Below, in pieces: positions 58,392 to 64,000 of a stretch of DNA of 64,000 nt. A program made the position numbers and the translations under genes. This DNA comes from Bacteroidia bacterium (GTDB taxonomy: Bacteria > Bacteroidota > Bacteroidia > 2-12-FULL-35-15), in the NCBI GenBank assembly GCA_016786925.1, contig JAEUTU010000057.1, positions 1 to 64,000 on the forward strand, read 5' to 3'. Each line of letters begins with the position of its first letter. Position 1 is the first letter of the stretch. The notes under the pieces are model-generated. The model saw only the letters and a list, made by a program, of their open reading frames with translations. It was not told where the DNA came from and searched no databases.

Positions 58392-59195
58392 GTGAGAAAG
58401 ATCAATTATAAGATCGTTGTTGCTTTTACTGCAATAACAATTGTTTCCTGTGTGGAGAAAGTCCCTATTACAGGAAGACGACAAGTGAGTTTGGTGCCGG
58501 AGGCTGATCTGGTATCCATGAGTTTAACGGAGTACGATAAATTCTTAGCGGAGCATAAACCGCTTCCATTAAGCGATTCAAGAGCTCAATTAGTAAAGAA
58601 AGTCGGAGAGAAGATCCAGGCTGCTGTTATCAAATTTATGAATGATAAAGGATTGAGTCAGCGCATTGATGGTTATCAATGGGCATTTAATACTGTGGAT
58701 GAAGCAACTGTAAACGCCTGGTGTATGCCGGGAGGAAAAGTAGTTGTTTATACCGGTTTGTTGCCTGTTACACAAGATGAGGCTGGATTGGCGGTGGTGA
58801 TGGGACATGAGATCGCACATGCCATTGCGCGTCATGGTAACGAACGGATGAGTCAGGGTATGGCAGTTCAATTTGGTGGTGTGTTGCTTTCTGCCGCTTT
58901 ACAAAATAAGCCACAGGAAACACAGAATCTATTCATGCAATCCTATGGGATTGGATCAACATTAGGTGTATTAAAATATTCACGGACCCATGAAAGTGAA
59001 GCCGATAAAATGGGATTGGTATTCGCTGCTATTGCAGGGTATGATCCGAATGCCGCTGTTACATTTTGGGAGCGCATGGCAGCACAGGGTGGTGCTAAAC
59101 CACCGGAGATATTGAGTACTCACCCAAGTGATGAAACACGGATTGCTGATATAAAGGCGTTTATTCCGGAAGCAATGACCTATTATAAGAAATAA
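58392..59195 (+). CDS. M48-family lipoprotein metalloprotease (GTG start)
   Basis: 267 residues from a GTG at 58392. The lipobox ITIVSC puts the lipidated cysteine at residue 20. The zinc motif is HEIAH (His139, Glu140, His143) in VVMGHEIAHAIARHG, with the third ligand Glu203 in THESEADKMG. The start of the mature part, VPITGRRQVSLVP, and YDPNAAVTFWERM are typical of the BepA/LoiP group of periplasmic M48 proteases. It probably serves outer-membrane protein quality control. A strong terminator follows. Confidence 0.92.
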   Translation: MRKINYKIVVAFTAITIVSCVEKVPITGRRQVSLVPEADLVSMSLTEYDKFLAEHKPLPLSDSRAQLVKKVGEKIQAAVIKFMNDKGLSQRIDGYQWAFNTVDEATVNAWCMPGGKVVVYTGLLPVTQDEAGLAVVMGHEIAHAIARHGNERMSQGMAVQFGGVLLSAALQNKPQETQNLFMQSYGIGSTLGVLKYSRTHESEADKMGLVFAAIAGYDPNAAVTFWERMAAQGGAKPPEILSTHPSDETRIADIKAFIPEAMTYYKK

Positions 59196-59196
59196 A

Positions 59197-59232
59197 AAAA
59201 ATCCCCTTACAATTTTGTAAGGGGATTTTTTT
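59197..59232. terminator. Bidirectional terminator between M48 protease and GAPDH
   Basis: ATCCCCTTACAA / TTGTAAGGGGAT stem flanked by A7 and T7 runs; lies between convergent stops at 59195 and 59242. Confidence 0.9.
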
Positions 59233-59241
59233 GTTTGCTGT

Positions 59242-60720
59242 TTAGTAATACACCTGGCGTCTTACTTCTGCAATGTGCTTAGAGAAGCGGATCACCTGAC
59301 GGGTATAACCATATTCGTTATCATACCATACGTATAATACGATGTTCTTTTTATCAGGACCAACAATTGTTGCCTGGCTATCGAATACAGAAGGACAAGG
59401 ATTTCCGATCACATCTGTTGATACGAATTCGTTAGAATTGATGTATTGAATTTGCTCAACCAATGCTCCATTTAATGCTGCATTTTTTAAGATCTCATTT
59501 ACTTCATCTTTCTCTACTGTTTTGTCAACAGTCATGGATAAGATTGCTAATGAAACGTTCGGTGTCGGAACACGCACAGAGTTAGCTGTGAACTTACCTG
59601 ATAATTGTGGTAATACTTTTTTCAATGCGCTTTCTGCACCGGTCTCTGTAATTACCATGTTTAATGCTGCAGAGCGACCTCTACGGTATTTTTTGTGGTA
59701 GTTATCCAATAAGTTTTGGTCGTTGGTGTAGGAGTGAACCGTTTCAATATGTCCACGAACAATTCCCAATGTGTTGTGAATCACCTGTAAAACCGGCATG
59801 ATCGCATTGGTTGTACAAGATGCAGCAGAGAAAATATTATCCGCTTTAATATCCACTGTTTCGTGGTTAACACCATGAACAACATTCGGGATATCTTTTG
59901 CAGGAGCTGTTAATAATACTTTTGAAATTCCTTTTGCTTGCATGTGACGGCTCAATTCAGCTTTATCACGGAACACACCTGTGTTGTCGATCAATAAAGC
60001 ATTGTTGATACCATAAGCGGTATAGTCAACATCTTCCGGATTTTTAGCATCGATCATGTGAACAGTATGTCCGTTAATGATCAAGGCTTTGTTTGCAAGA
60101 TCCTCGATGATCGTTCCAGGGAATGGACCATGCACTGAATCTGTACGTAATAAGTCGGCACGCTTTACGATCTCTGTATCGCTGTTTCCACGTGTTACAA
60201 TTGCTTTTAAACGTAATTGCTCACCTTTACCTGCCTGAGCGATCAATTCGCGTGCAGCCAAACGGCCAATACGTCCGAAACCAAATAATACTACATCTTT
60301 TGGAGTGATGTTATGTTTTGCACCAATAAAACTTCCTAATTTGTTTTTTAAGAAATCGGTTGCTGATTTAAAATTTGCTTTTTCCTGTTGATACTCAAAT
60401 GCCAATTTACCAATGTCGATACGGGAAGGGCAGATATCAAGGTTGTAGATCTCGTTGGCTAACATAACCGTATCTTTTACTGTGATCGGCTTTTTTACAA
60501 TGTTATTAGCATACAAGTGAAGATTCATGATCTCGCTGGCACTTCTATCTACCAACTGATTTCTGAAAAGGATCAATTCGATCGACTTTTCAAACCATAA
60601 TTTACCGATAGCGCTGATCAGATCGATCGCAGCTTTTTCGTGTTGTATCCACTCATTCAACTCTGTTTCGTATGAACCTTTTGCTTTTCCCATAGTCGGT
60701 TCTTTTGTTTCAAGTGTCAT
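59242..60720 (-). CDS. Long-form glyceraldehyde-3-phosphate dehydrogenase
   Basis: 492 residues, about 160 longer than classic GAPDH. The N-terminal extension (~1-140; LNEWIQHEKAAIDLISAIGK, ICPSRIDIGKLAFEYQQEKA) is helical. The Rossmann motif is GFGRIGR (147-153), and the catalytic cysteine is Cys302 in FSAASCTTNAIMPVL. HTVHMIDAK, RRGRSAALNMVITETGAE and WYDNEYGYTRQV complete the family. The enzyme interconverts glyceraldehyde-3-phosphate and 1,3-bisphosphoglycerate; long forms like this may work in gluconeogenesis beside a short glycolytic one, which is an inference. It is preceded by the sigma factor terminator. Confidence 0.93.
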   Translation of the reverse strand: MTLETKEPTMGKAKGSYETELNEWIQHEKAAIDLISAIGKLWFEKSIELILFRNQLVDRSASEIMNLHLYANNIVKKPITVKDTVMLANEIYNLDICPSRIDIGKLAFEYQQEKANFKSATDFLKNKLGSFIGAKHNITPKDVVLFGFGRIGRLAARELIAQAGKGEQLRLKAIVTRGNSDTEIVKRADLLRTDSVHGPFPGTIIEDLANKALIINGHTVHMIDAKNPEDVDYTAYGINNALLIDNTGVFRDKAELSRHMQAKGISKVLLTAPAKDIPNVVHGVNHETVDIKADNIFSAASCTTNAIMPVLQVIHNTLGIVRGHIETVHSYTNDQNLLDNYHKKYRRGRSAALNMVITETGAESALKKVLPQLSGKFTANSVRVPTPNVSLAILSMTVDKTVEKDEVNEILKNAALNGALVEQIQYINSNEFVSTDVIGNPCPSVFDSQATIVGPDKKNIVLYVWYDNEYGYTRQVIRFSKHIAEVRRQVYY

Positions 60721-60781
60721 AGCTTGTTAATTGGTTATGTTTATTAGATTAATTGTAGGTTATTATTTAGCGGTTTAAAAG

Positions 60782-60845
60782 TAAAAAAAAACCGCATAAA
60801 CGCCCTTTAAACTTATTTTTAGTTTTCAACGGGCGTTTATGCGGT
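60782..60845 (-). terminator. Terminator after rpoD with long loop
   Basis: ACCGCATAAACGCCC (60791-60805) and GGGCGTTTATGCGGT (60831-60845) form a perfect 15-bp stem around a 25-nt loop. The minus strand continues with about eight T. It is 20 bp beyond the rpoD stop. The large loop is unusual for a simple terminator. Confidence 0.75.
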
Positions 60846-60865
60846 GTTAATTTCATTGCAAAAGC

Positions 60866-61729
60866 TTATCCTAAATATGATTTCAGCAATTTGCTTCTGG
60901 AGTTATGTCGTAATCTGCGGATCGCTTTTTCTTTGATCTGACGTACACGCTCACGGGTAAGGTCGAATTTTGCTCCGATCTCTTCCAGTGTTAAGCCATG
61001 GTTCACACCAATTCCGAAGAACAATTTAACTACGTCTCTTTCTCTTTCAGTTAGAGTAGATAATGAACGTTCGATCTCACGTTGTAATGATTCGTTCAAC
61101 AAACCATTGTCGGCACGAGGAGAGTCATGATTTACTAATACATCCAATAAGCTGTTTTCTTCGCCATTTACAAATGGAGCATCCATGGATACGTGGCGGC
61201 CGGATACGCGCATGGTATCAGCAACTTTATCTTGTGGTAATTCTAATATTTCAGAAAGTTCTTCTGCACTTGGCTCACGCTCAAATTCCTGTTCTAATTT
61301 AGAGAATGCTTTATTGATCTTGTTCAATGAACCTACCTGATTCAATGGTAAACGTACGATACGTGATTGTTCAGCCAAAGCCTGAAGGATCGACTGACGG
61401 ATCCACCATACTGCGTAGGAGATAAATTTAAAACCACGTGTTTCATCAAAACGTTTTGCCGCTTTGATCAAACCTAAGTTTCCTTCATTGATCAGATCGG
61501 GTAAGCTTAAACCTTGATTTTGATATTGTTTTGCTACGGATACAACGAAACGTAAATTGGATTTTGTCAATTTCTCTAATGCAACTTGATCACCTTCTCT
61601 GATACGTTTGGCCAAAGCCACTTCTTCATCTGCAGTAATTAATTCTTCACGACCGATCTCCTGTAAGTACTTGTCCAAGGAAGCACTCTCACGATTGGTA
61701 ATTGATTTGGTTATTTTGAGTTGTCTCAT
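60866..61729 (-). CDS. rpoD: Primary RNA polymerase sigma factor, Bacteroidota type
   Basis: 287 residues, the short group 1 sigma factor lacking region 1.1. Region 1.2 is [20 protein letters not shown]. Region 2 contains [30 protein letters not shown] and [17 protein letters not shown]. Region 3 is [20 protein letters not shown], and region 4 ends [28 protein letters not shown]. It recognises the TTG / TAnnTTTG promoters seen through this window. A -7 element is present upstream. Confidence 0.97.
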   Translation of the reverse strand: MRQLKITKSITNRESASLDKYLQEIGREELITADEEVALAKRIREGDQVALEKLTKSNLRFVVSVAKQYQNQGLSLPDLINEGNLGLIKAAKRFDETRGFKFISYAVWWIRQSILQALAEQSRIVRLPLNQVGSLNKINKAFSKLEQEFEREPSAEELSEILELPQDKVADTMRVSGRHVSMDAPFVNGEENSLLDVLVNHDSPRADNGLLNESLQREIERSLSTLTERERDVVKLFFGIGVNHGLTLEEIGAKFDLTRERVRQIKEKAIRRLRHNSRSKLLKSYLG

Positions 61730-61763
61730 GTAATGAAGGGATTAAATGTGGATTAAATCTATG

Positions 61764-61771
61764 CAAAGTTA
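61764..61771 (-). promoter_or_regulatory. Bacteroidota -7 element of rpoD
   Basis: Minus-strand TAACTTTG matches TAnnTTTG, 34 bp before the ATG. No exact -33 TTG. Confidence 0.5.
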
Positions 61772-61868
61772 ATCCAAAGAAATCGATTTGGACGAATTTT
61801 GCAGGTTAAATGTTTTCTTGCAACTGTCTGTAATTCAGTTGATTATAATAATTTAGACAAGGAAATTA

Positions 61869-61896
61869 AAAGCCTCTATAAAGAGGCTTTTTTTGT
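61869..61896. terminator. Terminator downstream of the HtrA gene
   Basis: AAAGCCTCT / AGAGGCTTT with loop ATAA (61869-61890), T-rich on both strands, most strongly on the plus strand. It lies about 30 bp beyond the HtrA stop. Confidence 0.8.
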
Positions 61897-61919
61897 CGAT
61901 AAATTTGAAAGGCTTGATT

Positions 61920-63386
61920 TTAAAGGCCAAAACCGTAGTATGCACGCATACCATTCGGGTAAACACCCTCAATCAGCACACCCCCCTTTTTGTTCTCTAA
62001 AGCTGATTTTATGTCCTCCACTGAGCTGATCTTTTTCTTATCCACTCCGGTAATGATAAAACCTTCTTTGATGCCTGCACTTAATAGTTTTCCTGCCGAC
62101 AGTTTGCTGATCCTCAATCCGTTTTCGATGCCCAATTTCTTTTTGTCAGCATCATTAACATCTTCAAATGTGGCTCCTAAAGCGGAAACAACTTCGATCT
62201 TTGGTTTTTCAACCACATCCGTATTTCCATTTTTGTTTTTAAGGATCACAGAAAGGATCTTTTCCTGATTATTTCTTTTCAGTGTCACGTTGATCTTATC
62301 TCCTGGACGGTATCTTCCAACTTGTTCTTGTAATTCAGCCACTTTGTTGATGGCTACATCACCGATCTTGGTGATCACGTCACCTTCTTTGATACCGGCT
62401 TCTTCAGCAGAACCTCCTGTTGTTAAGCCATTCACATATACACCTTTCAATTCATTGATACTCTTTTCCTGAGCCAGTTTAGAGTCCAGATCGCGGATAC
62501 TCACCCCAATGAAAGCACGTTGTACTTCTCCGAATTCTAACAGGTCGGCCACCACTTTGCGCGCAATGTTCACCGGAATGGCAAAGGAATAACCGGTGTA
62601 GGAGCCTGTATTAGAAGCTATGGCTGAGTTGATCCCCACCAATTCTCCTTTGGTGTTGACCAATGCACCACCGCTATTTCCGGGGTTTACCGCAGCATCA
62701 GTCTGTATGAACGATTCGATCGGGTACAACCCTTTGGCAGGATCATTATCGAGTAAATTTATGTTTCTTCCCTTCGCACTCACGATACCGGCAGTAACAG
62801 TGGAAGTAAGGTTAAATGGATTACCTACTGCCAACACCCATTCGCCCACTTTTACATTGTCGGAGTTGCCATAAGCTACGAAAGGCAAATTTGTTTCTTT
62901 GATCTTTAATAAGGCTAAGTCTGTTGTAGGGTCCTTCCCGATCACATCGGCTGTATACGTTCTTTTATCATTCAGTGTGATCTCAATTTTTTCTCCATTG
63001 TCGATCACGTGGTTATTGGTAACAATATACCCATCCTGCGAAATGATCACTCCAGAGCCCGTTGAATATGGAGCCTCTTGCTGACGGGGCTGGCGTTGTC
63101 CGAAAAAGTCACGGAAGGGATCGTAATAGTATTGATTTTTATAATCTACAGAATAGGTGGTTTTTACGTTCACGACTGAATGAACTGTCAAGTCGGCAGC
63201 AGCTGTAAAATCGACACTATTTTCGACTGTAGCTCCTGGCATATTTACATATTGAGTAGGAGTAGGAGAGGAAAGATAGTTGGACAAAGGATGGTTGCTT
63301 GTTTCATCCTTCAAAAGATGATTTAGTCCCAAAGCTGTTATTCCTCCGATGCTTGCGATAAAAAATACACTTGCTATCTTTTTCAT
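61920..63386 (-). CDS. DegP/HtrA-family serine protease with two PDZ domains
   Basis: 488 residues with an N-terminal membrane anchor or signal segment (IASVFFIASIGGITALGLN). The trypsin-like domain has the catalytic triad His126 (IVTNNHVI), Asp156 (PTTDLALLKI) and Ser238 (NPGNSGGALV), followed by two PDZ domains (~290-380 and ~395-485). The Q-linker FFGQRQPRQQEAP before the protease resembles the regulatory LA loop. Such proteases degrade or refold misfolded periplasmic proteins. It is transcribed toward rpoD and separated from it by a terminator; the divergent gene at 63553 is membrane-anchored. Confidence 0.95.
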   Translation of the reverse strand: MKKIASVFFIASIGGITALGLNHLLKDETSNHPLSNYLSSPTPTQYVNMPGATVENSVDFTAAADLTVHSVVNVKTTYSVDYKNQYYYDPFRDFFGQRQPRQQEAPYSTGSGVIISQDGYIVTNNHVIDNGEKIEITLNDKRTYTADVIGKDPTTDLALLKIKETNLPFVAYGNSDNVKVGEWVLAVGNPFNLTSTVTAGIVSAKGRNINLLDNDPAKGLYPIESFIQTDAAVNPGNSGGALVNTKGELVGINSAIASNTGSYTGYSFAIPVNIARKVVADLLEFGEVQRAFIGVSIRDLDSKLAQEKSINELKGVYVNGLTTGGSAEEAGIKEGDVITKIGDVAINKVAELQEQVGRYRPGDKINVTLKRNNQEKILSVILKNKNGNTDVVEKPKIEVVSALGATFEDVNDADKKKLGIENGLRISKLSAGKLLSAGIKEGFIITGVDKKKISSVEDIKSALENKKGGVLIEGVYPNGMRAYYGFGL

Positions 63387-63513
63387 AATTATATTGTTTT
63401 TAGTTGTTACGAATGTAATACTTTAAAGTTGAAAAATACTACGCAAAATTTGTTCCTATGTTGTTGTTAATACTTATTTTTAACATAGATTAACATGGTA
63501 TGCAGATGTTGAT

Positions 63514-63521
63514 TAACTTTG
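63514..63521 (+). promoter_or_regulatory. Bacteroidota -7 element before the right-edge gene
   Basis: TAACTTTG matches TAnnTTTG, 31 bp before the proposed TTG start at 63553. No -33 TTG at best spacing. Confidence 0.45.
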
Positions 63522-63552
63522 TCATCTGAACGTTTAAAAGACATATTTTGTT

Positions 63553-64000
63553 TTGAGTAGTTTAAAAGAAAAATCACAAGTTTTTATCATTGGCTTACTG
63601 GTAGGATTACTGGTGGCTGGTGGATTTTTTGTGTTTAAACTAGACGATTATTTTCAAGAGCTTAATTTTTACAAACGTTTTGCAGAGACCTTCCAATCCG
63701 AAAAACAGGTGGAGCCTTCAGCTACTGTATCAGAAGCAAGTCAGGCTGCTACCAATACATCTAAAAGCAATAAGAAGAAATCTGTAACCGTTACTTCTAA
63801 CATAACGGAAGAGGAGCAAAAAGATACAGTGATCAGTTCCGGGAACGACTCCGCTGTATTCTTACGTTCCGATTCAGATGAGATCGTAGTGAAAAAAGAT
63901 GAAATGATCAGCTCCAAAACATTTGAAGTGGTCAATTTAAGCCCTGCCACTAACAAGCCTAACGGCAAAGATTCATTACTTCAAAAAGTTAGCGGTATCA
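63553..64000 (+). CDS. Membrane-anchored Ser/Lys-rich protein, partial (TTG start)
   Basis: 149 codons to the window edge. The frame has no ATG before about codon 117, and an in-frame stop lies at 63535-63537, so TTG 63553 (SSLKEKSQVFIIGLLVGLLV follows the initiator) is the only sensible start. One membrane helix (VFIIGLLVGLLVAGGFFVF) is followed by a low-complexity periplasmic or cytoplasmic linker rich in Ser, Thr, Lys and Glu (EASQAATNTSKSNKKKSVTV). No domain is reached before the edge. It diverges from the HtrA gene. Confidence 0.65.
   Translation, partial: MSSLKEKSQVFIIGLLVGLLVAGGFFVFKLDDYFQELNFYKRFAETFQSEKQVEPSATVSEASQAATNTSKSNKKKSVTVTSNITEEEQKDTVISSGNDSAVFLRSDSDEIVVKKDEMISSKTFEVVNLSPATNKPNGKDSLLQKVSGI

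Noticed and set aside
1-64000. tRNA, rRNA, tmRNA or RNase P genes
   Set aside because: No cloverleaf or conserved rRNA segments were found by eye in the intergenic regions. Small RNAs cannot be excluded.

Overview
This is a 64-kb chromosomal stretch of a Bacteroidota bacterium. The evidence is consistent: several secreted proteins end in type IX secretion (T9SS) C-terminal sorting domains; the primary sigma factor is the short Bacteroidota type without region 1.1; many genes are preceded by the Bacteroidota -7 element TAnnTTTG, sometimes with a -33 TTG 18-20 bp upstream; Shine-Dalgarno sites are scarce; and the DNA is AT-rich. PaaZ, an OstA/LptA-like protein and a ComA-like phosphosulfolactate synthase suggest an aerobic, free-living, Gram-negative lineage near Flavobacteriales/Chitinophagales. 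I cannot place it more exactly. No rRNA, tRNA or CRISPR was seen.

Layout. 1-5948: a minus-strand run of paaZ and three TPR signalling proteins, one a full SpoIIE-type phosphatase and one a version that stops just before the phosphatase domain. 6056-9996: minus-strand operon TPR - phosphosulfolactate synthase - rhodanese - DedA - aroE, with an 18-bp perfect palindrome at its head. 10195-17006: plus-strand housekeeping genes glmM, cysteine desulfurase, ffh, folD and a TPR/PD40 protein. 17044-36768: an accessory-looking region of small lipoproteins, membrane proteins, TPR proteins, two T9SS cargo proteins, an S1/P1 nuclease, DUF-family genes, one frameshifted gene, a MITE-like element and a family of short intercistronic hairpins. 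36806-39775: a two-gene SIR2-HerA anti-phage pair inside what looks like an integron gene cassette. 39913-49402: an unrecognised three-gene cell-envelope cluster, then OmpA-like, T9SS-cargo and CAP/OmpA proteins separated by heptamer and GT-rich repeats. 49558-64000: core genes (biotin carboxylase, DUF4294, OstA-like, purA-STAS-fur, ribosomal protein THX, trmH, arginase-family hydrolase, M48 protease, long GAPDH, sigma factor, HtrA) and the start of a membrane-anchored protein at the right edge.

Main discovery. Just after the herA stop lies a ~130-bp attC-like dyad (36800-36932). Its outer box GGCATAAC is the exact complement of GTTATGCC, which sits 43-50 bp upstream of the sir2 start. This is the signature of an integron cassette: the two ends would re-form a complete attC on circularisation. 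The inferred 2970-bp cassette carries only sir2 and herA, reads in the attC direction, and has no integrase nearby. It lies between a resident -7 element and a resident gene, so it may have captured that promoter. A search for empty sites in relatives would test this.

Other points: a DedA protein sits where, as I recall, many flavobacteria carry DUF368 genes (both families transport undecaprenyl phosphate); a 53-bp gene tail is duplicated 3.5 kb away; and a soluble protein carries the periplasmic signature of DUF2723 membrane proteins. All functions are inferred from sequence reading alone; no database search was run.
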